NCBI RefSeq assembly: GCF_023006505.1
Contig: NZ_JALBGV010000064.1
Span: 1-34,848, forward strand
Direction: 5' to 3'
Length of the DNA stretch: 34,848 nucleotides
Source of the DNA: Neorhizobium sp. SHOUNA12A
GTDB taxonomy: Bacteria > Pseudomonadota > Alphaproteobacteria > Rhizobiales > Rhizobiaceae
Under the pieces are notes generated by a model. That model was not told the DNA's origin and made no database searches. It saw only the letters and a program-made list of their open reading frames with translations. Positions 6,642-14,454 of the stretch are shown piece after piece. A program made the position numbers and the translations under genes. Positions within the stretch are counted from its first letter, which is position 1. Every line of letters starts with the position of its first letter.

Positions 6642-8075
6642 ATGCCCGCGAACCTGTCGGGCATCATGATCAGAATGCCACGCCTTTCCGCCTCCACCGA
6701 ACTTCCCGCAGATGTCGCAGCACCCGGTTACGACAGAGCCCTTCTGAAGCCCGGCATCCTGCATATCGGCCTCGGCGCGTTCCACCGGGCCCATCAGGCG
6801 GTCTATACCGACGCCGCATTGGCCGCCGAGTTCGGTGACTGGGGGATTGTCGGCGTCAGCTTACGTTCGGTCGATATCGTTCGGGATCTGGCGGCACAGG
6901 ACGGGCTATATTCGGTCGTCGCCAGCAGCGCTGCGGGAGACCGTGCTCAGGTCGTCGGCTCGGTCACCAAGGGCCTTTCCGGCACCGAGGACCAGGCGGA
7001 AATCCTGGCGCTGCTGGCCGATCCGGCCATCCGGATCGTCACCATCACCGTCACCGAAAAGGCTTATGGCATCGATCCGGTCTCGGGCGGGCTCGACCGC
7101 AACCATCCGTCCGTCAAGGCCGATCTTGCCGATCCGACATCGCCGACCGGCGTGATCGGTTACCTGGTCGAAGGTTTTTCGCGCCGCCACGCCGCCGGCT
7201 TGCCGCCCTTCACCGTGCTTTGCTGCGACAACCTGCCGACCAATGGGCGCATCGTCCGCAAACTGGTGATAGAGATGGCGGGTGCCTGCGATCCGGCGCT
7301 CGCCAGCTGGATCGCCGGCCATGGCGCCTTTCCGTCCAGCATGGTCGACCGCATCGTGCCGGCCGCGACCGACGTGACCCGTGCCCTTGCGGAAGAGCTG
7401 ATTGGCGCCGAGGACAGGCTGGCGCTCAGCACCGAACCCTTCATGCAATGGGTGGTCGAAGACCATTTTCTCGCCGGCCGGCCGAAATGGGAAGCCGGCG
7501 GCGCGCTTTTCGTCGACGACGTCGAGCCTTATGAAAAGATGAAGCTGCGGCTGCTCAACGGCTCCCATTCGCTGGTCGCCTATCTCGGCCAGCTGAAGGA
7601 CCTCACCTTCGTCCGCGACGTCATGGCCGTGCCGGAATACCGGGCACTGGTGCGCCGCCACATGGCGGAGGCGGTGAAGACCCTCGATCCGGTGCCGGGC
7701 ATCGATCTCGACGGCTATATGGACCAACTGATCGAGCGCTTCGAGAACCCGACGATCGCCCACAAGACGCAGCAGATCGCCATGGACGGCACCCAGAAAC
7801 TGCCGCAGCGCATCTTCGCAGGGGCAGTGGAAGCCTTGGCGAATGGTGGAGATGCGTCGTCTGCAGCTTACGTTGTGGCTCTCTGGATCGCCTATGTTCG
7901 CAAGACCGCGGAGATCAACGATCCGCGCGCGAGTGAGCTGAAGGCCGCCGCCGCAGGGATGACGGCGGACGATCCGTCGGCACCGTTCTTCGCAATTGCG
8001 GGCCTGTTCCCCCAGGCCCTCACGGAGAATAGCGCATGGCGTGCGCGGGTGAATGCGGAGCTTGAGAAACTCTAG
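6642..8075 (+). CDS. Mannitol dehydrogenase family reductase (UxuB/UxaB-like)
   Basis: This protein of about 477 residues is a polyol-specific long-chain dehydrogenase. The N-terminal nucleotide-binding segment is I-L-H-I-G-L-G-A-F-H-R-A-H-Q (about 39-52). The family catalytic signature K301-x4-N306-x2-H309 is present, and F-P-S-S-M-V-D-R-I-V-P-A is strongly conserved. It resembles E. coli fructuronate reductase UxuB closely along its length, and tagaturonate reductase UxaB is the related alternative. These use NADH to reduce a keto-uronate to D-mannonate or D-altronate. A UxaA-type dehydratase and an L-galactonate-dehydrogenase-like enzyme nearby favour tagaturonate to altronate, but this is inference. 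The start is uncertain: AGGGAGG directly abuts the first ATG, and 6666 or 6675 are alternatives. Its stop shares CTAG with the convergent gene. Confidence 0.85.
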   Translation: MPANLSGIMIRMPRLSASTELPADVAAPGYDRALLKPGILHIGLGAFHRAHQAVYTDAALAAEFGDWGIVGVSLRSVDIVRDLAAQDGLYSVVASSAAGDRAQVVGSVTKGLSGTEDQAEILALLADPAIRIVTITVTEKAYGIDPVSGGLDRNHPSVKADLADPTSPTGVIGYLVEGFSRRHAAGLPPFTVLCCDNLPTNGRIVRKLVIEMAGACDPALASWIAGHGAFPSSMVDRIVPAATDVTRALAEELIGAEDRLALSTEPFMQWVVEDHFLAGRPKWEAGGALFVDDVEPYEKMKLRLLNGSHSLVAYLGQLKDLTFVRDVMAVPEYRALVRRHMAEAVKTLDPVPGIDLDGYMDQLIERFENPTIAHKTQQIAMDGTQKLPQRIFAGAVEALANGGDASSAAYVVALWIAYVRKTAEINDPRASELKAAAAGMTADDPSAPFFAIAGLFPQALTENSAWRARVNAELEKL

Positions 8076-9349
8076 CCTCGAAACGTGTAGTCGGCGATCG
8101 ATTGCGGTTTCATCTCGATCGAGAAGCCGGGCCGCACCGGCGGCATATAGGCGGCGTTTTCGATGATGCAGGGCTCGACGAAGTGCTCGTGCAGGTGGTC
8201 GACATATTCGATCACCCGGCCTTCCTTGGTGCCCGATACGGCGATGTAGTCGATCATCGACAGATGCTGCACATATTCGCAGAGACCGACGCCGCCGGCA
8301 TGCGGCCAGACGGGAAGACCGTATTTCGCGGCGACCAGCAGCACCGCCAGCACCTCGTTCAGGCCGCCCATGCGGCATGAATCGATCTGAACGATGTCGA
8401 TCGCGCCTTCGGCGATGAATTGCTTGAACATGATGCGGTTCTGGCACATTTCGCCGGTCGCGACCTTTACGGGACCGATCGCCTCCCGGATTTTTCGGTG
8501 GCCGGCAATGTCGTCGGGGCTTGTCGGCTCCTCGATGAAGAAGGGCTTTGCAAAGGCGAGTTTGTTGACCCACTCGATCGCCTGGCCGACTTCCCAGACC
8601 TGGTTGGCATCGATCATCAGGTAACGGTCGGGACCGATCACTTCGCGGGCGATGGTCAGGCGCCTGATATCGTCTTCAAGATCGCGGCCGACCTTCATCT
8701 TCACATGGTTGAAACCTGCATCGACGGCTTCATGGCACAGCCGGCGCAGCTTCTCTTCCGGATAACCGAGCCAGCCGGCCGAGGTCGTGTAGCAGGCATA
8801 ACCCTCGCGCTTCAGCACCTCGATGCGCTCAGCCTTGCCCGCTTCGGCGCGTTTGAGGATCGACAGCGCATCCTCGCGCGACAGCACGTCGGTCAGGTAG
8901 CGATAATCGACGATATCGGCGATCTCTTCCGCCGACATCTCCGCAACCAGCTGCCAGACCGGCTTGCCCTTCTGCTTGGCGAGCAGATCCCAGAAGGCGT
9001 TGACGACCGCGCCGGTGGCGAGGTGGATGGCGCCCTTGTCAGGCCCGATCCAGCGCAGCTGGCTGTCGCTGGTCAGATGCCGCCAGAATTTTCCGGGCGC
9101 CTTGGCGAAGGTTTCGAGTTCCTGTCCGACCACCAGGTGCCGCATCGCCTTGATCGCCATGCAGCAGATGTCGTTGCCCCGCCCGATCGTGAAGGTCAGG
9201 CCGTGGCCGGCAAGATCTCCGCTATCGGTATCGAGGATGACATAGGCTGCCGAATAATCCGGGTCCGGGTTCATCGCGTCGGAGCCGTCGAGGCTCTGCG
9301 ATGTGGGGAAACGAAGATCGAAGACGCGGAGATCGGTGATGCGGGTCAT
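8072..9349 (-). CDS. fucD: L-fuconate dehydratase (enolase superfamily)
   Basis: This 425-residue protein is a full-length mandelate-racemase-type enolase-superfamily enzyme that dehydrates L-fuconate to 2-keto-3-deoxy-L-fuconate. Catalytic residues are all present: K217-M-K219 (general base), D247, E273 and E300 (Mg2+ ligands), and H350 in W-P-H-A-G-G-V-G-L. They lie one position before the residues described for Xanthomonas FucD (K220, D248, E274, E301, H351), which makes the substrate call strong. Such enzymes also accept L-galactonate and D-arabinonate to some degree. It is the last gene of the nine-gene operon, 17 bases behind the SDR gene. Its TAG stop shares the palindrome CTAG with the stop of the convergent reductase. 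Confidence 0.92.
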   Translation of the reverse strand: MTRITDLRVFDLRFPTSQSLDGSDAMNPDPDYSAAYVILDTDSGDLAGHGLTFTIGRGNDICCMAIKAMRHLVVGQELETFAKAPGKFWRHLTSDSQLRWIGPDKGAIHLATGAVVNAFWDLLAKQKGKPVWQLVAEMSAEEIADIVDYRYLTDVLSREDALSILKRAEAGKAERIEVLKREGYACYTTSAGWLGYPEEKLRRLCHEAVDAGFNHVKMKVGRDLEDDIRRLTIAREVIGPDRYLMIDANQVWEVGQAIEWVNKLAFAKPFFIEEPTSPDDIAGHRKIREAIGPVKVATGEMCQNRIMFKQFIAEGAIDIVQIDSCRMGGLNEVLAVLLVAAKYGLPVWPHAGGVGLCEYVQHLSMIDYIAVSGTKEGRVIEYVDHLHEHFVEPCIIENAAYMPPVRPGFSIEMKPQSIADYTFRG

Positions 9350-9366
9350 GGTTCTCTCGTATTGCC

Positions 9367-10101
9367 TCAGATGGTCCAGCCGCCGTCGATAGCGTAAGCC
9401 TGGCCTGACGTATAGGTAGCGCCGGCGAGATAGAGGGCGAGCTCGGCGATTTCTTCCGGGGTGCCGAGCCGGCCCATCGGCTGGCGGGCGATGAAGGCGG
9501 CGCGAGCATCGTCGTAATTGCCCTGGGCCCGCATGCGGTCCTGCAGCGAAGGGCTTTCGACGGTGCCGGGGCAGATGGCGTTGCAGCGGATGCCGTCGGT
9601 CACATAATCGGCGGCGACGGATTTGGTGAGCCCGATCACGGCCGCCTTGGTGACGCCATAGGCGAAGCGGTTCGGCACGCCCTTGATGCTGGAAGCGACG
9701 GACGACATGTTGATGATCGCGCCATCCTTCTTCGCCAGCATGCCGGGCAGCACGGCCCGGATGGTGCGGATCATCGCCCTGACGTTGAGGTCGAGGGCGA
9801 AGTCGAAATCGCTGTCCTTCATATCGAGGATCGAACCCCCATGGACGAAGCCGGCACAGTTGAAGAGGATGTCGACCGTGCCGATGCGCTCGACACAGGC
9901 GACGATCGCCGCGTTGTCGAGCACGTCGAGCCTTGCCGTCTTCAGATTGTCGAGTTTCGGCAGCGCGGCCAGCAGGCTTTCGTTGATATCGGTCGCATGG
10001 ACCGTCGCGCCGGCTTCTGCAAAGGCGAGCGCCGCTGCCCGGCCGATGCCCTGGCCTGCGGCGGTCACGAATGCGGTTTTTCCATCAAGTCTGATCGTCA
10101 T
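9367..10101 (-). CDS. SDR dehydrogenase, probable 2-keto-3-deoxy-L-fuconate dehydrogenase
   Basis: This 244-residue classical short-chain dehydrogenase has the cofactor loop T13-A-A-G-Q-G-I-G20, N81-C-A-G, the catalytic serine region M-S133-S134, and Y148-G-V-T-K152. The C-terminus S-G-Q-A-Y-A-I-D-G-G-W is typical. D38 after the second strand suggests NAD+ preference. Position directly before fuconate dehydratase indicates that it oxidises 2-keto-3-deoxy-L-fuconate to the 2,4-diketo compound, as the SDR does in the Xanthomonas and Burkholderia pathways. The ATG is preceded by GAGGA at good spacing. The hydrolase that normally cleaves the diketo product to pyruvate and L-lactate is not in this window. 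Confidence 0.85.
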   Translation of the reverse strand: MTIRLDGKTAFVTAAGQGIGRAAALAFAEAGATVHATDINESLLAALPKLDNLKTARLDVLDNAAIVACVERIGTVDILFNCAGFVHGGSILDMKDSDFDFALDLNVRAMIRTIRAVLPGMLAKKDGAIINMSSVASSIKGVPNRFAYGVTKAAVIGLTKSVAADYVTDGIRCNAICPGTVESPSLQDRMRAQGNYDDARAAFIARQPMGRLGTPEEIAELALYLAGATYTSGQAYAIDGGWTI

Positions 10102-10151
10102 GTCTTATCCTCGAATTATCCGGCCGGCCGTCAGTCTGATTGAGGAAATCC

Positions 10152-10481
10152 TCAATCCAGATGAAAGACCTCTTCCATCATCGCCCACCACTCACCTTGC
10201 TTGCGGCTATCGAGCGGCTTTTGGCAAGGGATGGTCAGCGACCACCATTCCTGATTCTTAGGGTCGGCGGCTATTTTCGCCATGTCGGCTTCGAAATCGC
10301 TGCCATGATATTCCCAGGTTCCGAACAGCAGGTTTTCCGGCTCGCGCAGGAAGATCGTGTAGTTCCTGATGTTGGCACGGCTGATGAGGGCGAGCACTTC
10401 CGGCCAGACGTCGGCGTGCAGGCGCTTGTATTCCGCGATCATCTGCGGCTCGATGCCGATCACCATGCCCATTCGCTGCAT
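10152..10481 (-). CDS. Sugar mutarotase, RhaM/FucU-like COG3254 family
   Basis: This 109-residue protein is of the L-rhamnose mutarotase family: I-G-I-E-P-Q-M-I-A-E-Y-K-R-L-H-A-D-V-W-P-E-V near the N-terminus, N-Y-T-I-F-L-R, F-G-T-W-E-Y-H-G, and E-W-W-x-x-x-x-P-C-Q near the end. It interconverts sugar anomers, here probably L-fucose or L-galactose, to supply the anomer used by the 1-dehydrogenase. Two adjacent ATGs exist. AGGAGG lies 5 bases before the second (10481) but only 2 before the first (10484), so the second is preferred. It sits 11 bases after the Zn-dehydrogenase gene within the operon. Confidence 0.87.
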   Translation of the reverse strand: MQRMGMVIGIEPQMIAEYKRLHADVWPEVLALISRANIRNYTIFLREPENLLFGTWEYHGSDFEADMAKIAADPKNQEWWSLTIPCQKPLDSRKQGEWWAMMEEVFHLD

Positions 10482-10492
10482 CATCGCCTCCT

Positions 10493-11500
10493 CTAGACTT
10501 CCACCAGCGCCTTGACGACGCCGGCCGCCGGATCGGTCAGTCCCGGAAAACGTTCCGGTACTTCCGACAGCATCATTCTATGGGTGATCAGGGCCGAGGG
10601 GATCTTGCCCTCGCGCATGGCCTGCATCACCCGCTCGAAATCCACGGCCGTCGCATTGCGGCTGCCGAGCAGCGTCGTCTCGCGCTTGTGGAATTCCGGA
10701 TCGGAGAAGGTGATGTCGCTCGAAACGATCGAGACGAGCACGTAGGTGCCGCCATGGGCGACGAAACCGAAGCCGCGTTCGATGGCTTTCGGATTGCCCG
10801 TCGCATCGAAGACGGCGTCGAAGAAATCGCCACCGGTCAGCGCCGAAAGCTGCGCGTGGTCGTCCGGACCGAGTTGAACCGTGGATGTGAGCCCAAGCCG
10901 GTCGCGGGCGAAATCCAGCCTGTCCGCACGGCTGTCGAGAAGCGTCACCGCTGCGCCCTCGAGCGTCGCGAAGATTGCGACCGCCAGCCCGATCGGACCG
11001 GCGCCGGTGACCAGAACGCTCTGTCCCGGCTCGATCCTGGCGCGGGCAACCGCATGGGCGCCGATCGCCAGGAACTCCACCATCGCCGCCTGATCGAGCG
11101 ACAGGCCGTCAGCCTTCAGCACGAATTCTTCCGGCAGGCTCAGATATTCGGTCATGCCGCCGTCGCGATGCACGCCGAGGACGCCGAGGTTGCGGCAGCA
11201 ATTGGTCCGGCCCTTGAGGCAGGCATGGCAATGGCCGCAGGAGATATAGGGCATGATCGAGACGGCATCGCCGACCTCAAGCGCACTGCCGGCCGGTGCT
11301 TCCTCGACCGTGCCGGCGAGCTCGTGGCCCATGACACGCGGATAGGAGAGATAGGGCTGATTGCCGGTGAAGATATGCAGGTCGGTACCGCAGACGCCGA
11401 TGCGCCGCAGTTTCACCAGCACTTCGCCTTCACCGCGAAGAGGCTTGGGACGGTCGATGGCGCTGAGTTTTCCCGGTGCATCGCAGATGATCGTCAACAT
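10493..11500 (-). CDS. Zn-dependent dehydrogenase resembling L-galactonate 5-dehydrogenase
   Basis: This 335-residue medium-chain dehydrogenase has the catalytic zinc ligands C37 and H59-E60, and the structural zinc set C88-x2-C91-x2-C94-x7-C102. A Rossmann segment V-T-G-A-G-P-I-G-L follows. Several stretches match my memory of E. coli YjjN/LgoD: G-N-Q-P-Y-L-S-Y-P-R-V-M-G-H-E, G-R-T-N-C-C, and F-S-D-P-E-F-H-K-R-E-T-T with G-S-R-N-A-T. LgoD oxidises L-galactonate to D-tagaturonate. That step is not part of L-fucose catabolism, where C6 is a methyl group, so the gene points to a second substrate. The frame opens at 11617, but the ATG at 11500, 4 bases after the lactonase stop and preceded by GGAG, is the sensible start. 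Confidence 0.85.
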   Translation of the reverse strand: MLTIICDAPGKLSAIDRPKPLRGEGEVLVKLRRIGVCGTDLHIFTGNQPYLSYPRVMGHELAGTVEEAPAGSALEVGDAVSIMPYISCGHCHACLKGRTNCCRNLGVLGVHRDGGMTEYLSLPEEFVLKADGLSLDQAAMVEFLAIGAHAVARARIEPGQSVLVTGAGPIGLAVAIFATLEGAAVTLLDSRADRLDFARDRLGLTSTVQLGPDDHAQLSALTGGDFFDAVFDATGNPKAIERGFGFVAHGGTYVLVSIVSSDITFSDPEFHKRETTLLGSRNATAVDFERVMQAMREGKIPSALITHRMMLSEVPERFPGLTDPAAGVVKALVEV

Positions 11501-11504
11501 AATT

Positions 11505-12323
11505 TTACGCTCCGAGCCGATAGAAACGCTGGGCACTGCCGCCGAAGACCTCGCCATGAGCGTCGGCGGGCACGATATCGAGGCATTGATCCAGCCAGGC
11601 TTGGTAATCTCCGGCAAGCCTCAGCACCGGCCAATCGCTGCCCCAGATGACCCGCTCGGGGCCGAACAGGTCGAATATGGTTTCGGCATAAGGCCGCACC
11701 GCCTGGGGTTTCTGGTCGCCGGCCTCCGTCAGCAGGCCGGAAAGCTTGCAATGAACGTTCGGCAGTTCGGCGAGCACTTTCATGCGCGCATACCAGTCGA
11801 TGAAACGGCCCTCCGAAATCGGCGGTTTGGCACCGTGGTCGATGACGATCGGCAGATCGGGGTGTCGCCGGGCGAAGGCAAGCAGCGGTTCGAGATGGCG
11901 CGGCAGCACAAGTGCATCGAAGACCAGATGGTGTTCGAGCATGGCTGCCACGGCTGCATCGAGCGCAGGGTTGCCGATCCAGTGGTCGTCGGCGATATCC
12001 TGCAGCATCGGCCGCAGCCCTTTGAGCTTCGGATGCCGGGCCAGCCGGGCAATGGCTGCCGGCGCGCCGGGCGCCTTCATATCGGTCCAGCCGACCACGC
12101 CGAGGATGAAAGGGGTGCTGTCGGCGAGATCGAGCATGAAGGCGGTGTCCACCTCGCTCTCCATGGTCTGCACCAGCACCGTGCCGTCGATCCCGGCGGC
12201 ATCGAGAAGCGGGCGCATATCGTCGGGCATGAAATCCCGACGGATCGCCTGCAGTTCGGGCGGCGGCCATTGGCCCACCCGGTCGGCAATTCGCCAGAAA
12301 TGCTGATGCGCGTCGATCCGCAT
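11505..12323 (-). CDS. Amidohydrolase-family sugar lactonase (L-fucono-1,5-lactonase type)
   Basis: This 272-residue protein is a COG3618 TIM-barrel amidohydrolase. The first-strand metal motif is D4-A-H6-Q-H8-F-W. H163 lies in V-I-D-H-G-A-K-P-P, and the last-strand acid is D230 in I-W-G-S-D-W-P-V. Family members hydrolyse sugar lactones such as L-fucono-1,5-lactone, L-galactono-lactone and L-rhamnono-lactone. It lies 3 bases behind the aldo/keto reductase gene, which makes the lactone, and 4 bases ahead of the Zn-dehydrogenase. A G-run just before its ATG overlaps the upstream stop, suggesting coupled translation. It would open the lactone of either L-fucose or L-galactose. Confidence 0.88.
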   Translation of the reverse strand: MRIDAHQHFWRIADRVGQWPPPELQAIRRDFMPDDMRPLLDAAGIDGTVLVQTMESEVDTAFMLDLADSTPFILGVVGWTDMKAPGAPAAIARLARHPKLKGLRPMLQDIADDHWIGNPALDAAVAAMLEHHLVFDALVLPRHLEPLLAFARRHPDLPIVIDHGAKPPISEGRFIDWYARMKVLAELPNVHCKLSGLLTEAGDQKPQAVRPYAETIFDLFGPERVIWGSDWPVLRLAGDYQAWLDQCLDIVPADAHGEVFGGSAQRFYRLGA

Positions 12324-12326
12324 GGT

Positions 12327-13340
12327 TTAGCCCCCCTGACCGGGCAGCGGTGCGCCATCGGCGATCAGTCCGCGGGCTTTCAGGCGTGACCAGAAGGAGG
12401 CCGGAATTTCTTCTCCGAACCAGTCGACATTCGACTTGATCTGTTCGGCGGTGCGTGCGCCGGAGACAACGGTCACCACGGCCGGATGGGCGAGGGGGAA
12501 TTGCAATGCTGCCGCCTGCAGGCTGACACCCTCTTCCTCGCAGGCCGCGCGCAACACGTCGACGCGGGCGAGAATATCGGCAGGAGCGTCAGTATAATTG
12601 AATTTGCGATTGCCGGCGAGCAGGCCGGAATTAAACGGCCCGGCCACCACGATGCCGACTCCTTGGCTGGCGCAGTCGTCCATGAACGAGAGGCTCTGCT
12701 GTTCGAGCAGCGTATAACGGCCGGCGAGCATGGCGACGTCGATATCGAAGACCTGCATCGCGTCGCGGATGATCTCCCATTCGTTGACGCCGAGACCGAC
12801 CGCCTTGGTAAGCCCTTCCTCGCGCAGCTTCTTCAGCGCGCGAAATCCGCCGCCGGCGGTCAGCTGGTACCAGTAGTGCTGATGCCGGTCGCCATGGGTC
12901 ATGCTGCCGATATCATGGATGTAGAGAATATCGGGCTTGAGGATGCCGAGCCGCTGCTGGCTTGCCTCGAAGGACCACATGATGCCGTCATAGCTGTAGT
13001 CGAAGACCGGCCGGAAGGGCAGCGGCTCGACATACCCATCTTCCTGCGAGCCGACCGTCTCGTCCGGCTGCATGAGCCGGCCGACCTTGGTGCTGAGCAC
13101 GAAGTCGTCGCGAGGCAGGTCCGTCAGCATGGTGCCCAGCCGCCGTTCCGAGCGCGTGTACCCGTAGAAGGGCGCCGTATCGTAATAGCGGATGCCCGCC
13201 TCCCAGGCGGCTCCAAAGGTGCCTGCCGCTTCTTCGTAAGAGGTCTTGTGGTAGAGACTGCCCATCTGAGCACAACCGAGCCCCATCTGGGTCAGTTCGA
13301 CGGAGGCGTGGGGCAGCTTGCGGCGCTCAGTGACATTCAT
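12327..13340 (-). CDS. Aldo/keto reductase, probable L-fucose/L-galactose 1-dehydrogenase
   Basis: This 337-residue aldo/keto reductase of the D-threo-aldose 1-dehydrogenase (L-fucose dehydrogenase) branch has an intact tetrad: D54 in Y-Y-D-T-A-P-F, Y59, K85 in S-T-K-V-G-R-L, and H142 in I-H-D-I-G. The end A-L-Q-F-P-L-A-H-P-A-V-V-T-V-V-S-G-A-R-T is typical of this branch, which also includes plant L-galactose dehydrogenase. It oxidises C1 of the sugar to a lactone using NAD(P)+. The place in the operon, directly before the lactonase and after the transporter genes, supports the first oxidative step. L-fucose, L-galactose and D-arabinose share the needed stereochemistry, so specificity is open. 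Confidence 0.87.
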   Translation of the reverse strand: MNVTERRKLPHASVELTQMGLGCAQMGSLYHKTSYEEAAGTFGAAWEAGIRYYDTAPFYGYTRSERRLGTMLTDLPRDDFVLSTKVGRLMQPDETVGSQEDGYVEPLPFRPVFDYSYDGIMWSFEASQQRLGILKPDILYIHDIGSMTHGDRHQHYWYQLTAGGGFRALKKLREEGLTKAVGLGVNEWEIIRDAMQVFDIDVAMLAGRYTLLEQQSLSFMDDCASQGVGIVVAGPFNSGLLAGNRKFNYTDAPADILARVDVLRAACEEEGVSLQAAALQFPLAHPAVVTVVSGARTAEQIKSNVDWFGEEIPASFWSRLKARGLIADGAPLPGQGG

Positions 13341-13377
13341 GAGATCGTCCGAAATCCTTTGGGAATAGGATCACGGA

Positions 13378-13399
13378 CGCGCATCATTCGCGATGCGCG
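13378..13399 (-). repeat. Stem-loop between binding-protein and reductase genes
   Basis: CGCGCATC-ATTCGC-GATGCGCG forms an 8-bp GC-rich stem with a 6-base loop, 16 bases after the stop of the binding-protein gene. There is no T-run on the transcribed strand, so it is not a full terminator. Hairpins in this position commonly protect the upstream binding-protein mRNA from 3' decay, giving it more product than the enzymes downstream. Confidence 0.5.
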
Positions 13400-13415
13400 C
13401 CCGCTGGGGGTAAGG

Positions 13416-14357
13416 TTAGTAGAGTACGTTCTTGGCTTCCGGCTTGTCGATATTGTCCTTGGTGACGACGACGACACCGGTATCGACGAACTTTTCGACC
13501 TTCTCCTTGTTGATCGACTGGAGCACGGTCTTGACGCCGAGTTCGCCCATCTGGAACGAACCCTGCACCGCGATGGCGGTAAGCGTGCCGTCTTTGACGA
13601 ACTCTTGCAGGTCCTGGTTTCCGTCAAACCCGATCGCGACCACCTTGCCGGCCTTGCCGGACTGTTTCAGCGCGCGGCCCATGCCGATCGCCGTCGGCTC
13701 GTTGGCGCCGAAGATGCCCTTGAGGTCGGAATTGGCGGCAAGCACGTCGGTGGTCTGGTTGAGCGCGGTCGCCATCTGGGACTGCGAGTAGAACGGTCCG
13801 ACGATGGTCAGCTTCGAGTTCGCCTTGATGTAGTCGGTAAATCCGCCGACGCGGCCGATTTCCGAACCGGCGCCCGCGACGTAGGACATCACGGCGATCT
13901 TGCCTTCCTTGCCGACCTTGTCGATCAGCGCCTTGGCGGCAAGCTCGCCGGCCTTCTTGTTGTCGGTGGCGAGGAACGATTGGTAATACTGCTCGGATCC
14001 CTTGGCGAGCAGCGAGTCGACGATGACGACCGGGATGCGGGCTTCCCAGGCCTTCTTGACGGCCGGAACCAGTGCGTCTGGATCGGACGGCGCCAGCACG
14101 ATGCCGGAAACCTTGCGGTTGACGGCGTTCTCGACCATGTTGACCTGGTCGGCGATCGCGGATTCCGCAGCCGGTCCCTGGAAAGTCATGGTGTTGCTGC
14201 CCCCGCCGGCCTTCATGGCGGCATCGGCGCCCTTCTGGACATTCTGCCAGAAGGTGGAATTGACGGTTTTCACGATAACGGCGATTTCGCCAGCCTGAGC
14301 CGAGAACGCGGTCAGTGCGATCACGGATGTCAGCAGTGCAGCAGCAAGCTTTTTCAT
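13416..14357 (-). CDS. Sugar ABC transporter periplasmic binding protein
   Basis: This 313-residue protein has a Sec signal peptide ending in A-F-S-A-Q-A, with cleavage near residue 22, followed by a ribose-type (Peripla_BP_4, RbsB-like) two-domain fold. Landmarks are V-N-S-T-F-W-Q-N-V-Q-K-G-A, I-V-L-A-P-S-D-P-D-A-L, V-V-I-V-D-S, F-G-A-N-E-P-T-A-I-G-M-G and G-F-D-G-N-Q. It captures the sugar in the periplasm for the adjacent permease and ATPase. GAGGAGGAAG before the ATG is a very strong ribosome binding site. Unusually it is third behind the ATPase and permease rather than first. Gene context suggests L-fucose or L-galactose as ligand. Confidence 0.9.
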   Translation of the reverse strand: MKKLAAALLTSVIALTAFSAQAGEIAVIVKTVNSTFWQNVQKGADAAMKAGGGSNTMTFQGPAAESAIADQVNMVENAVNRKVSGIVLAPSDPDALVPAVKKAWEARIPVVIVDSLLAKGSEQYYQSFLATDNKKAGELAAKALIDKVGKEGKIAVMSYVAGAGSEIGRVGGFTDYIKANSKLTIVGPFYSQSQMATALNQTTDVLAANSDLKGIFGANEPTAIGMGRALKQSGKAGKVVAIGFDGNQDLQEFVKDGTLTAIAVQGSFQMGELGVKTVLQSINKEKVEKFVDTGVVVVTKDNIDKPEAKNVLY

Positions 14358-14454
14358 GTCTTCCTCCTCTTTTCGTTGGCCTGAATCGGCCGGTTTTTTA
14401 GAGAGCTCCTCACTCCCTTGACGTCTCGCGGGTAAAGGTCCGCGTGCCCTTATC

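Noticed and set aside
6906..8573. 555-codon minus-strand frame over the UxuB-like reductase and the end of fucD
   Set aside because: It conflicts with intact catalytic motifs on the plus strand and in another frame of fucD, and has no recognisable domain.
12486..14384. 632-codon plus-strand frame opposite the reductase and binding-protein genes
   Set aside because: It is antisense to genes with catalytic motifs and a signal peptide, and is a codon-bias artefact.
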